From Lachnospiraceae bacterium (GTDB lineage: Bacteria; Bacillota; Clostridia; Lachnospirales; Lachnospiraceae), in assembly GCA_018384375.1 (NCBI GenBank), contig JAHAYJ010000069.1:1-45861 (forward strand): a stretch of DNA of 45,861 bases, given 5' to 3'. Shown in pieces: positions 8,594 through 17,235 of the stretch (positions are counted from its first letter, which is position 1; each line of letters begins with the position of its first letter). The notes beneath the pieces are model-generated. The model saw only the letters and a list, made by a program, of their open reading frames with translations, did not search any database and had not been told where the DNA came from. Made by a program: the position numbers and the translations under genes.

Positions 8594-11500
8594 TCAACTG
8601 TTTTGTTTTGTCTTTCGATAACGTTTTTTGTTGTGCAGGATGTAGATCATAACCAAAATCAACAGTACTGCCAGAAAGCAGAGCGCAACGATTATGCCGA
8701 TGGGCAGCGTGGAAGGACGGCTCACACAGCTGAAGATAAATTCAGAATCCTCAATTGTAAACACATAATAGCTTCCATCTCTTTGGGCATCAATGGTATT
8801 CCAGGTTTGATTCTGATAGAGCTCCAGTGTCGGATTTTCCATTCCCTCCGGAATCAGAAAACGTATGGTATAGGGGCCGGTACAGGAGCCTGATATCGTC
8901 ACTTTCAGACAGACAGCCTGGGTTTGTGCATCTGCCGGATATGCATCTACCTGGGTAACGGTCAAATGATCTTCTGCGGTAAAAATTCCTTCTGCCAGAA
9001 GCAGAGGACGGTTACCGGTGGTCTGGGCGCTCTCAATGGTAGTAATGTAGTTATCATAGACAGCTTCAATGGTCTGATCAAAGGTAATGTCAGTACGGTC
9101 AAACGCTTCCCAGGTTCCGACCTTCCCATTTTTTTCGGGAACGGCAGGGATTGCGGAAGCAGGCAGGCTTTCTCCGTAATTAAGAGCAATTGTGGATACA
9201 GGCTGGCCGTCAGCTTCAAATTTCAAATACAGTTTTTCAAATATTTCGGGTGTCTCTTCCAGACACATAAATTCTTCATAAGATAGACTCTCTGCGTGTG
9301 AGCTGTAGCTGATGCCGTCAATCCCGGCAGCTTCTCCTTCCACAAAGTAGCAGCCGGTTACCTCTTCTATGGAGTCCACAGTTCCGGCAATGGAACCCAG
9401 ATAATTTTCTCCGTCTTCAATCTTGATCATGCTCCGGCAGTCTGTAATCGTGGTTCCGAAGCCCGCAATGCCACCGATTTTGTCTGCTCCGGAAAGCGTG
9501 CATTTGGAGCTGCTTGAACGGATGGAGGAAGAGGAGGAGCCGGCGATACCGCCAATCTTGCTGCCATCGCTCCTGATGTCTCCGGAGTTTAGGCATTCCA
9601 TAATACTTCCGAGACTCATTTCACCGGCAATCCCTCCAATACAATCCTTCTTGCCGTTAATACTGCCTTGGTTTTGACACTGGCGCACAACAATTCTTTC
9701 TTTATATCGGAAATTCAGAGTAGAATTGTCATTAAAATGCAGGTCGTCCTCCGGGTCCAGATCATTTTCACGGGAGAGGGAACCGGAGATGCCGCCCACA
9801 TTTAAGTCACCGTTTATCGTTCCACTGTTTATGCAGTTCATGACCTTTCCGGTAATATCATTCAGTGTGTCTTCATCAGACACATCGGTTACAACCTCAT
9901 CAGGATCGGTAGTCTGGGGATTTGTCAACAGATCGGTGATCACATTCAGTTCATCATTAATTGCCTGCATGTCATCCAGAATCAGCTGGCTTTCATCATC
10001 CACCAGGGAATTCAACAGTCTGGTATTGTCGATAATGCTGGAAAAACTGCTGTTCAGGGAGCTTTGTGCGGAAAAGATCCGCTCACTGATCCTGGAGGTC
10101 TGGTCCCTGGCAGCTCTTTGCAAAGTTTCCAGAAGGTCAGAAGCATCCTCATAAACATTCTGCTGTGCGTCATTCAGACTTTTCTCAACCTCGGTCCGGT
10201 CGATATTGTATTGATAGTCATCAAGGTCAAATCCGGTGGGAGTAGGCCAGCTTTCCCATCCCGTAGGGAGAGGATATCCCGGCGAGGCAGTAGGAATTGC
10301 CGTCGGGGAAGGAGATGGTGTCGGGGTAGGAGATGAGCTTGGTAATTCTCCCGGATTCCCGGCAAATACCCGGACTGTCCGGATGACAGGTGGCATCTGC
10401 ATCAGTCTTTCGGAGACAAAGACTTCTGTTTCCTTTTGAAATTGAGTCTGGTCAATGATTTCCACACGCGCTGAATGTCCAGTAGTCCCGGTTGGCGCAG
10501 GAGAAGGTGAACCCTCCGGCGTAGGGGAAGGTGAACTCTCCGGCGTGGGGTAAGGTGTACTTCCCGGCGTGGGAGAAGGTGTACCCTCCGGTGTAGGAGA
10601 GGGCGTGCCCTCCGGTGAGGCAGAGGGGGTTCCCTCCGGTGTAGTGCTTGGTGTGGGGATAGAATCCAGGAAATCCAGGGAGATCGGTTGGGGAGAGGAC
10701 AAGGTCAGTGAGTCCAAATCCGTTAACTGCGAAAAATCATCCCCTGCCTGAACCAGAATGGAATCCACTGCCCGTTGTGCATTTTCCACAGCATCAAGCA
10801 GCTTGTCGGTCTGATCGGAAATGTTTGAGGATGCAGCGCCGGCATCGGAATCGAGCTTGGTGAGAAGATCGTGGAGCTTATCAAATTCCTGATCCAGCTT
10901 TTGAAGGGTATCCTCTGTGTATTCCAGCTCGCTGCTGGGTTCCATCTGTCCCGCAATACCGCCGATGTCCTTACGACCGTTCAGTGTGCCATAATTAACA
11001 CAGCCTTCAATGTAGCCGGTCTGACTTCCTGCAATGCCGCCGATGTTATAGCCAACATGCTGATAGCCCACGTTCCCTTCGTTGATACAGGCGCGGATCA
11101 TACCGGAGTTTTCCCCTGCAATGCCGCCGATATCGGTGACAAATGCAGCGTTTTCGGTGGTGAGAATATTGGTCAGTGTAGCATCCAGATTAATGGAGGT
11201 AAGATCAATACTGTTATCCGATGGAGTGGTGTTGACACTGCAGTGGCTGGTGCAGTTTTTGATGCTGCCTTTATTGGAGCCTGTAATGCCGCCCGTCAGG
11301 TGGCTGCCATATACGGTTCCCTCGGAAATGCAATCCGAGATAATGCCGCTTACTTCATTTACGCCTGCAATACCACCTACCTGACTAGAGCCACTGACAC
11401 TGCCGGAAACATGGCATCCGCTGATCAGACCATAATTGCAGCCGGCAAGGAGAGCAAGCCCGGAATGATCCTCATCAGAAACTGCTCTGCCGGATACGGA

Positions 11501-11893
11501 TAACTGGTAGATCTCACCGCTTTCCTGCACATAGCGGAACAGTCCGGCAAAGTTGCTGCCGGCGTCAAGTGTGAAACCGCTGATCGTATGTCCCTGTCCC
11601 AGGAAAATACCGCCAAAGGTTGGGATGGGCGAAAAGTCGGTGCCACGAAGATCAATGTCATTATCCAGGATGAAAAGCTTATCTTGCGACCAGGTATCTG
11701 TGGTACAGTTTGCGGCAAAGGTAAGAAGATCCTGTGCTGTGGATATATGAATGGCATTTTCTGTATCGACGAAAGAGGCTTCCGGGGAAGCATAAGCGTT
11801 CAATCTGGTAAGACAGGGCAGAGCACAGAGAAGAAGGGCGAGTATGGCTGCTGCCGTCTGTTTCTTTTTAAAATGGATCAATCGGTTATTCAT
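8594..11893 (-). CDS. large GLUG-repeat surface protein with Pro/Thr linker and C-terminal anchor
   Basis: The ATG at 11893 has AAGGAG nine bases upstream and gives about 1099 residues. A Sec signal peptide (KKKQTAAAILALLLCALPCL) comes first, then many GLUG-like beta-helix repeats (for example SQVGGIAGVNEVSGIISDC, NIGGIAGSQTGYIEGCVN), coiled-coil segments (DKLHDLLTKLDSD), two Pro/Thr/Ser-rich linkers, a second GLUG block, a beta-rich domain, and a transmembrane helix (PIGIIVALCFLAVLLILVMI) with a basic tail. No LPXTG motif is present; the protein is held by its own helix. Its start overlaps the MMPL stop by eight bases, so the two are co-translated and probably act together at the envelope. 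Confidence 0.85.
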   Translation of the reverse strand: MNNRLIHFKKKQTAAAILALLLCALPCLTRLNAYASPEASFVDTENAIHISTAQDLLTFAANCTTDTWSQDKLFILDNDIDLRGTDFSPIPTFGGIFLGQGHTISGFTLDAGSNFAGLFRYVQESGEIYQLSVSGRAVSDEDHSGLALLAGCNYGLISGCHVSGSVSGSSQVGGIAGVNEVSGIISDCISEGTVYGSHLTGGITGSNKGSIKNCTSHCSVNTTPSDNSIDLTSINLDATLTNILTTENAAFVTDIGGIAGENSGMIRACINEGNVGYQHVGYNIGGIAGSQTGYIEGCVNYGTLNGRKDIGGIAGQMEPSSELEYTEDTLQKLDQEFDKLHDLLTKLDSDAGAASSNISDQTDKLLDAVENAQRAVDSILVQAGDDFSQLTDLDSLTLSSPQPISLDFLDSIPTPSTTPEGTPSASPEGTPSPTPEGTPSPTPGSTPYPTPESSPSPTPEGSPSPAPTGTTGHSARVEIIDQTQFQKETEVFVSERLMQMPPVIRTVRVFAGNPGELPSSSPTPTPSPSPTAIPTASPGYPLPTGWESWPTPTGFDLDDYQYNIDRTEVEKSLNDAQQNVYEDASDLLETLQRAARDQTSRISERIFSAQSSLNSSFSSIIDNTRLLNSLVDDESQLILDDMQAINDELNVITDLLTNPQTTDPDEVVTDVSDEDTLNDITGKVMNCINSGTINGDLNVGGISGSLSRENDLDPEDDLHFNDNSTLNFRYKERIVVRQCQNQGSINGKKDCIGGIAGEMSLGSIMECLNSGDIRSDGSKIGGIAGSSSSSIRSSSSKCTLSGADKIGGIAGFGTTITDCRSMIKIEDGENYLGSIAGTVDSIEEVTGCYFVEGEAAGIDGISYSSHAESLSYEEFMCLEETPEIFEKLYLKFEADGQPVSTIALNYGESLPASAIPAVPEKNGKVGTWEAFDRTDITFDQTIEAVYDNYITTIESAQTTGNRPLLLAEGIFTAEDHLTVTQVDAYPADAQTQAVCLKVTISGSCTGPYTIRFLIPEGMENPTLELYQNQTWNTIDAQRDGSYYVFTIEDSEFIFSCVSRPSTLPIGIIVALCFLAVLLILVMIYILHNKKRYRKTKQNS
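10496..10650. repeat. 24-bp minisatellite encoding TPEGTPSP-type octapeptides
   Basis: Units of 24 bp repeat about six to seven times inside the surface protein gene. On the minus strand they encode eight-residue units such as TPEGTPSP, TPESSPSP and TPEGSPSP. The repeats are imperfect. They form an extended spacer and are a place where copy number could vary between strains. A second, shorter Pro/Thr-rich stretch lies at about 10230-10345. Confidence 0.8.
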
Positions 11894-14336
11894 CTTGTTG
11901 TTCTCCTTCCTGATCTGCGGCCTCAAGCAGAACTGCTTTCCCGGAGGTGACGGTGGCTTCCATATCCCCTTTGATCACGCCGGAAAAGGTACCTTCCAGA
12001 GTTCCGTTTACCTTACCGCGAAGATAGCCATGGACACGAACGGTTCCCGTATAGGATTTAGGGGAAAGGTTGATCCGGTTCAATTCAAAGCTGGTGCGTT
12101 CAATAATATTGTCTCCAAGTACCAGGATCTGTGGCAGTACGCCAAGTACCAGAAAGATGGAGATGATGGTACCTCTGCTTAAACAATCCCCGATGGCGGC
12201 AATAATCGGATTGGTAGTCATCTGTCCGATCAGAGCACCGGCGACAGCCAGAATGGAGCCGGAGGTAAAGATGGTAGGAAAGGCTTCGTTCAGAGCTTCG
12301 ACAATTGCCTCCTTCGGATGCATTTCCTGCTTCAGATCTTTATAGTGGCTTGATATTACAATTGCATAGTCAATATTTGCTCCCATCTGAATGGAGTTGA
12401 CGATCAGATAGCTCAGGAAATAGAGCGGCTCCTCATAGAGAGTAGGGAAGGAAAAGTTGATCCAGATACTTCCCTGAATTACCAGGATCAGCAGAACAGG
12501 CAGCCCTGCCGATTTAAAGGTAAACAGCAGGATTACTATAACAAACAGGGCAGAGAGAACACTGATCAGAATATTATCCTCTGCAAAAGAGGAGGACAGA
12601 TCATAGTCACTGGTGGAATTGCCCACTACATAAACATCGCTGTCATAGTATCTTGCCGCTTCCTGATGAATGACCTTCAGAAAATCAAAGGTTTCCTGGC
12701 TTTCCTCCGGAAGATTCAGATAAACTACAAGTCGGGTATATTCATCAGTCTTTAGCTGCAGTTTTGCTTTTTCCAGCTGGTCGAACAGCTCATCCAGAGA
12801 AGCCTGAATGTCACCCTTCAGAGTGATATTGCCTGCTTCCATTTGATCCTTCATAAACAGGAACATATCAAACAGAGGAACCTCGTATTGATCCAGGCCG
12901 TTTAAAAACTGACCGTATTGATCATCATTTACGGCATAGGCAGAATAGAGCAGCTTGGAAAGCTCATATTCAATGCCTGCCAGTTCGGAAAATTCCCTTG
13001 GATTCAGGGCTGAGGTCAGCATATAGCCGTCCATGGCCTCCGTGTTGGCAAGTCCGGTTGCAGATTTTACTTCCGGATAGCCCTCCAGGGTATTCAAAAG
13101 AGCGCCCTCTGACCGATAATCTCCGGAAGGAATGATAACGGCTACCATGTTACTGGTGCCGAAGGTATTCTTAATTTTCTGATAGGCGATCTGGCTTTCA
13201 TTCTGCTTTGTGGTAGTCAGATCGGTAAAGCTATAGCAGTAAGGACATTTCCCGGAAAGAACAGCAGCGATGACAAGAACAACCACAAAGATAGGAGGGA
13301 TGATAAAGCGCGTCCCTACAGCCAGCTTTCCTACTGCAGTGATGGAAGGAAGAATCTTGCGATGCTTGGTCTTGTCGATCAGATTGCTGAACAGCATAAG
13401 CAGTCCGGGCATTAACGTAAATACCGATAAAAGGCTTAATAGAATTGCCTTGATCAATACGGTGGCAAGATCGATACCGATGCGGAAATGCATGAAGGCA
13501 AGAGCAGCCAGACCGGAAATCGTGGTAAGAGAGGAGGAGGAAATTTCCGGGATCGCTTTGCTAAGGGCAGCAATACAGGCCTCTCTGGATGGCAGGGTCT
13601 CGTGCTCATCACTGAAGCGATGGCAGAGGATAATGGCATAGTCGATTGCCAGAGCAAGCTGCAGAACAACTGTCACGGAGTTAGAGATAAAGGAAATGGT
13701 TCCGCATAAAAAATTGGTTCCCATATTTAATATGGCAGCTACACCGAAGGTAGCGATCAGAACGGGAACCTCTGCATAAGCGCGAGAGGTGATGGTCAGG
13801 ACGATCACGATGATGATAGCGGCTATAACGATAATGACCTGCATTTCCTCCTGCAGACTGGCGGCGTCATCAGCACCCACTTCCGTGTCTATATAGGTAT
13901 CGTAACCTGCAAGCAGTTCCTCAACGCGATGCAGTGCAAGGATACTGATCTGCTCGTCGCTTGTCCCGTCAAAGGTGATATCAAACAGAGCGGAAGAGTT
14001 GATATAGTGATCTTCCGTATCATCAAAGGTGATGCCGGAAACCCCTTCGATCTTTTCCATATCCTCCTTCAATTGTTCTGCGGTTTCATAGGTGATATTG
14101 GATACCATGACCCTTGCGGAACCGTAGGTGACAAACTCATCATTCATCAGGGTAAGGCCCTGCCTGGTTTCTGTCTCTTCCGGAAGATAGGTGGTAATGT
14201 CATTTTCAACATTTACCCAGCCTGTGGAAAAGAAGCAGAATACAATGGCAAATATGTATAAAAGAAAAAACAGGTTACGTTTATCTACGATAAAGGTAGC
14301 CAGCTTTTCCATAGGGGTTGCCTTATTTTTCTCCAT
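11886..14336 (-). CDS. MMPL/RND family transporter with bactofilin-like C-terminal tail
   Basis: This 816-residue protein is built as two MMPL halves. The first transmembrane helix is near residue 20, then come an extracellular domain, a helix bundle of about five segments (around 165-330), a second large extracellular domain, and another helix bundle near 580-740. RND/MMPL proteins export lipids, lipopeptides or hydrophobic compounds using the proton gradient. Unusually, the cytoplasmic C-terminus (about residues 755-800) reads VRVHGYLRGKVNGTLEGTFSGVIKGDMEA, the alternating G-x-V-x-G rhythm of a bactofilin beta-helix. It is first in an operon with the surface protein and TetR regulator. The substrate cannot be told. 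Confidence 0.9.
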   Translation of the reverse strand: MEKNKATPMEKLATFIVDKRNLFFLLYIFAIVFCFFSTGWVNVENDITTYLPEETETRQGLTLMNDEFVTYGSARVMVSNITYETAEQLKEDMEKIEGVSGITFDDTEDHYINSSALFDITFDGTSDEQISILALHRVEELLAGYDTYIDTEVGADDAASLQEEMQVIIVIAAIIIVIVLTITSRAYAEVPVLIATFGVAAILNMGTNFLCGTISFISNSVTVVLQLALAIDYAIILCHRFSDEHETLPSREACIAALSKAIPEISSSSLTTISGLAALAFMHFRIGIDLATVLIKAILLSLLSVFTLMPGLLMLFSNLIDKTKHRKILPSITAVGKLAVGTRFIIPPIFVVVLVIAAVLSGKCPYCYSFTDLTTTKQNESQIAYQKIKNTFGTSNMVAVIIPSGDYRSEGALLNTLEGYPEVKSATGLANTEAMDGYMLTSALNPREFSELAGIEYELSKLLYSAYAVNDDQYGQFLNGLDQYEVPLFDMFLFMKDQMEAGNITLKGDIQASLDELFDQLEKAKLQLKTDEYTRLVVYLNLPEESQETFDFLKVIHQEAARYYDSDVYVVGNSTSDYDLSSSFAEDNILISVLSALFVIVILLFTFKSAGLPVLLILVIQGSIWINFSFPTLYEEPLYFLSYLIVNSIQMGANIDYAIVISSHYKDLKQEMHPKEAIVEALNEAFPTIFTSGSILAVAGALIGQMTTNPIIAAIGDCLSRGTIISIFLVLGVLPQILVLGDNIIERTSFELNRINLSPKSYTGTVRVHGYLRGKVNGTLEGTFSGVIKGDMEATVTSGKAVLLEAADQEGEQQDE

Positions 14337-14392
14337 GTAAATTCATTCCTTTCATCTGAGCAATTGGTACAGAGTATCTTTGCTTTCACAAA

Positions 14393-14420
14393 ATTATAGA
14401 GCAGAAAGAAAAAATATCAA
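14393..14420 (-). promoter_or_regulatory. promoter of the MMPL operon
   Basis: On the minus strand TTGATA (14420-14415) and TATAAT (14398-14393) are 16 bases apart, about 57 bases before the MMPL start codon. The inverted repeat at 14426-14451 abuts its upstream edge. Confidence 0.55.
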
Positions 14421-14425
14421 TACCC

Positions 14426-14451
14426 AAAATGGGACATTTGTCCGGTATTTT
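14426..14451. promoter_or_regulatory. inverted-repeat candidate operator for the TetR regulator
   Basis: The core GGACA-TT-TGTCC is a perfect palindrome and is flanked symmetrically by AAAAT and ATTTT, making a 26-bp dyad typical in size for TetR dimers. It lies between the divergent MMPL and methyltransferase genes, just upstream of the MMPL -35 box. The link to the TetR gene at 7945 rests on operon logic only. Confidence 0.5.
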
Positions 14452-14528
14452 CCCTATATTATTCTGTGGAAAAAATACGAGGAATCTGTTATTTTAGAAG
14501 AGAAAAGAAGGATGAAAGAGGAGAGACG

Positions 14529-15926
14529 ATGCTGCCCGAACAATTTAGGAACAGGATGAAGCAAATGTTAAAGGAGGAATATCCTGCGTTTGAGAACAGT
14601 TATGCAAAGCCGAGCTGTCAGTCCCTCAGGATCAATGAACTGAAGGGGGATGTAAATAAGGTCTGCGGAAAGACAGACTTTCTTGAGGACAGGGTTCCCT
14701 GGGCAGAGGACGGCTATTATTATAAAGAGGAAGGAAGACCGGGAAAGCATCCCTTCCATGAGGCGGGGGTTTACTATATCCAGGAAGCAAGCGCTATGGC
14801 GCCGGTTATGGCTCTACAGCCAAAGGCAGGGGAAAAAATACTGGATCTTTGTGCAGCTCCGGGTGGAAAGAGTACCCAGATTGCAGCAGCCATGAAAGGA
14901 CAGGGGCTTCTGGTCTGTAATGAAATTCATTCTCAGAGGGCAAAGATCCTGTCAGAAAATATTGAGAGAATGGGAGTGGTGAATGCGCTTGTCACCAATC
15001 ATGAGCCGGCTGTTCTGGAGACCCATTTTCAGGAATATTTTGACAGAATTCTGGTAGATGCTCCCTGCTCCGGGGAAGGAATGTTCCGTAAAAATGAGGA
15101 AGCGGTGAAGGAATGGAGTCCGGAAAATGTTTCCATGTGTGCAGGAAGGCAGCTGGATATTTTAGAAAGTGCAGCCGGGATGCTGCGCCCCGGCGGGACA
15201 ATGGTTTATTCTACCTGTACCTTTGCACCTTCGGAGGATGAAGGAACGATCAACAGCTTTCTTGCAGAGCATCTTGAATTCAGCCTGGTGGAAATTCCGC
15301 AATTTGCCGGGATGGAACCGGGGAATCCCGCATATCTTAAGAACAGCTGCGATAGGGATACTATCACGGAAGAAAGCAGGAAAATACGAAACGAGCTTAC
15401 GAAGACAGTGAGGCTTTGGCCGCATAAGCTTAAGGGAGAAGGACATTTTATGGCATGCCTGAGAAAGGAGGGTGTCCTGACCGGAGAGACCTTCAGCACC
15501 GGAGGAGTCCAGAAAGGATTTCCCGAGGGAGAATGCAGGGAATGGCTGGAATTTGAAAAGCAGTATCTACGGAAAGAGCTTGCAGGGCAATATCTGAAAT
15601 TTGGAGACCAGCTGTACCTGATGCCTGAGAATATGCCTTCTCTGAAAGGGCTTAAGGTGCTGCGTGCAGGACTTCATCTTGGAACGATTAAGAAGGATCG
15701 TTTTGAACCTTCCCATGCCCTGGCACTCAGCTTAAGACCCGAGGAGGCAGTCCTCACACACGATTTGACCGTTAAGGAGGCAGAAGAATATCTCTCCGGA
15801 CAGACCTTTCAGGCAGAAGGAGAAAAGGGCTGGTATCTGATCTCAGTGGAAGGATATAGCCTCGGATGGGGAAAACTGGCAGGTGGTATCATGAAAAATC
15901 ATTATCCCAAAGGACTACGAAAATGA
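14529..15926 (+). CDS. RsmF/RsmB-type rRNA cytosine-C5 methyltransferase
   Basis: It transfers a methyl group from S-adenosylmethionine to a cytosine C5 in RNA, probably 16S rRNA. The SAM site reads LDLCAAPGGKSTQIA at about residues 104-118. The two catalytic cysteines are visible as VDAPCSGEG (Cys about 180, release) and STCTF (Cys about 230, nucleophile). The C-terminal half carries the extra RsmF-type domain (around residues 300-460, PUA-like). The start at 14529 follows AAAGAGGAGAG; the ATG at 14466 has no site. The length of 465 residues is normal for the RsmF group. It is divergent from the MMPL operon. Confidence 0.92.
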   Translation: MLPEQFRNRMKQMLKEEYPAFENSYAKPSCQSLRINELKGDVNKVCGKTDFLEDRVPWAEDGYYYKEEGRPGKHPFHEAGVYYIQEASAMAPVMALQPKAGEKILDLCAAPGGKSTQIAAAMKGQGLLVCNEIHSQRAKILSENIERMGVVNALVTNHEPAVLETHFQEYFDRILVDAPCSGEGMFRKNEEAVKEWSPENVSMCAGRQLDILESAAGMLRPGGTMVYSTCTFAPSEDEGTINSFLAEHLEFSLVEIPQFAGMEPGNPAYLKNSCDRDTITEESRKIRNELTKTVRLWPHKLKGEGHFMACLRKEGVLTGETFSTGGVQKGFPEGECREWLEFEKQYLRKELAGQYLKFGDQLYLMPENMPSLKGLKVLRAGLHLGTIKKDRFEPSHALALSLRPEEAVLTHDLTVKEAEEYLSGQTFQAEGEKGWYLISVEGYSLGWGKLAGGIMKNHYPKGLRK

Positions 15927-15927
15927 G

Positions 15928-15955
15928 TTGAAAAAAACGAAACAGAAAGTATAAT
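15928..15955 (+). promoter_or_regulatory. promoter of the TPR lipoprotein gene
   Basis: TTGAAA (15928-15933) and TATAAT (15950-15955) are 16 bases apart, 43 bases before the ATG. It starts right after the stop of the methyltransferase gene. Confidence 0.6.
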
Positions 15956-15998
15956 GATAATAAAGGCACTTTTAAGAGGAAGATTGTGGAGAACATGA

Positions 15999-17045
15999 AT
16001 GAAGAATAAACGGATTTGGGCAGCAGCTGTAGCAATATCTGTAATTCTGCTTTCCGGCTGCAAAGCAGCGGGAAAGAATGAAAATCTGAATGCAGGTATG
16101 GAGCAGATCGCTGCATTGGAATATGACAATGCCCTTGCAAGCTTCGAGGCGGCAAGAGCCGCAGGAGAAAATGAGCGACTGATCAGCAGGGGAGAGGGAC
16201 TTGCCTACATGGGAAAGACCATGTACGACGAAGCGGCGCAGGCGTTTGAGGAGGCTCTTGCGGGAAGTGATGGAAGAATCGGTGACCTTGATTATGATAT
16301 CAACTATTATCTGGCAACTGCATATTACAAGCAGGGAGACGGGGAAAAGGCGATTGCAGTTTATGATGCCATCACAGCGCTGAGGGAGGATGAGAAGGAC
16401 GCCTATTATCTGCGTGGTGTACTTTATACCGAACAGGGAAATCTGGATCAGGCAAAGGAGGATTTTGACAGGACGATTGCTTTAGATTCGGCGGATTATG
16501 ACAGACTGATTGAAATTTACGGAGTTCTTGATGCAGGTGGCTATAAGGAAACCGGACAGGAATATCTGCAGGCAGCGATGGATGCAGGAACCAAGGGAAT
16601 GACCAATTATGAAAAGGGAAGGATCTGCTATTATCTTGAGGACTACGAGAATGCCAGAACCTATCTGGAGAAGGCAAGAGATGAGAGTGGTTATGAGGCG
16701 GTCCTATTTCTCGGAAAGACCTATGAAACGCTTGGAGATAACAATTATGCCATCAGTGTTTACAACACTTATCTGGAAAGCGGGGAAGCAAATCCTCAAG
16801 TATTGAACCAGCTGGGACTCTGTAAGATGCAGACGGGAGACTATGAAGGCGCTCTTGCTGCTTTCCAGTCGGCAATGAAAATTGAAGACAACGGTATGAT
16901 GCAGATTCTTAAGATGAATGAAATTATTGCCTATGAACGGCTTTGCGATTACAAGAAGGCTACCGTTCTGATGGAAAGCTACCTGAAAACCTATCCGGAT
17001 GACGAAGCGGCACAGCGGGAATACATCTTTTTACAGACCCGGTAA
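15999..17045 (+). CDS. tetratricopeptide-repeat lipoprotein
   Basis: This 348-residue protein has a lipoprotein signal peptide with lipobox L-L-S-G-C (Cys 21), then a chain of about eight TPR motifs (for example ALASFEAARAAGENERLISRG, DAYYLRGVLYTEQGNLDQA, NQLGLCKMQTGDYEGALAAF). TPR solenoids act as protein-binding scaffolds. As a lipoprotein it should sit on the outer face of the membrane and may help assemble or monitor an envelope complex. GTGGAG precedes the ATG and it has its own promoter. No specific partner can be named from the neighbours. Confidence 0.9.
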   Translation: MKNKRIWAAAVAISVILLSGCKAAGKNENLNAGMEQIAALEYDNALASFEAARAAGENERLISRGEGLAYMGKTMYDEAAQAFEEALAGSDGRIGDLDYDINYYLATAYYKQGDGEKAIAVYDAITALREDEKDAYYLRGVLYTEQGNLDQAKEDFDRTIALDSADYDRLIEIYGVLDAGGYKETGQEYLQAAMDAGTKGMTNYEKGRICYYLEDYENARTYLEKARDESGYEAVLFLGKTYETLGDNNYAISVYNTYLESGEANPQVLNQLGLCKMQTGDYEGALAAFQSAMKIEDNGMMQILKMNEIIAYERLCDYKKATVLMESYLKTYPDDEAAQREYIFLQTR

Positions 17046-17059
17046 TTAACGGAAAATCA

Positions 17060-17107
17060 ACACAACATATTATGTTAATTATTTTATGTTAACACAATAT
17101 GTTGTGT
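17060..17107 (+). promoter_or_regulatory. tandem NrdR boxes upstream of nrdD
   Basis: Two 16-bp sites, ACACAACATATTATGT (17060-17075) and ACACAATATGTTGTGT (17092-17107), match the NrdR box consensus (acaCwAtATaTwGtGt) with two and about one departures. They are 32 bp apart start to start, three helical turns, the usual spacing for cooperative NrdR binding. They end six bases before the -35 box of nrdD. NrdR is the ATP/dATP-sensing repressor of ribonucleotide reductase genes; its own gene is not in the window. The 12-bp arms also form a hairpin followed by T residues, so the same DNA may terminate the gene before. Confidence 0.85.
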
Positions 17108-17113
17108 TTTTTG

Positions 17114-17142
17114 TTGACTTTTATTTCCTGAAATGCTACACT
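17114..17142 (+). promoter_or_regulatory. sigma-A promoter of nrdD with extended -10
   Basis: TTGACT (17114-17119) is 17 bases from TACACT (17137-17142), with a TG one base before the -10 box. A leader of about 85 bases leads to the start codon at 17236, with GGAGGGG just ahead of it. Confidence 0.75.
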
Positions 17143-17235
17143 TTTAATAAGCGGTGTTTTTATTGTTATGTAAACCGTATGGGGTTGCAAGAAGCATTGC
17201 ATGAAGTAATTTAGGTAAATGGAGGGGACTTTTTG

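Noticed and set aside
10228-10650. Possible CRISPR-like array from the regular 24-bp units
   Set aside because: The units are contiguous without spacers and encode in-frame TPEGTPSP repeats, so it is a coding minisatellite.
8603-11503. Several open frames on the + strand opposite the GLUG surface protein
   Set aside because: They mirror the repeat structure of the real gene, lack ribosome binding sites and have no family resemblance.
17060-17107. The large inverted repeat read only as a terminator
   Set aside because: Both 16-bp halves match NrdR boxes at the proper 32-bp spacing directly before an nrd promoter; termination may be a side effect.
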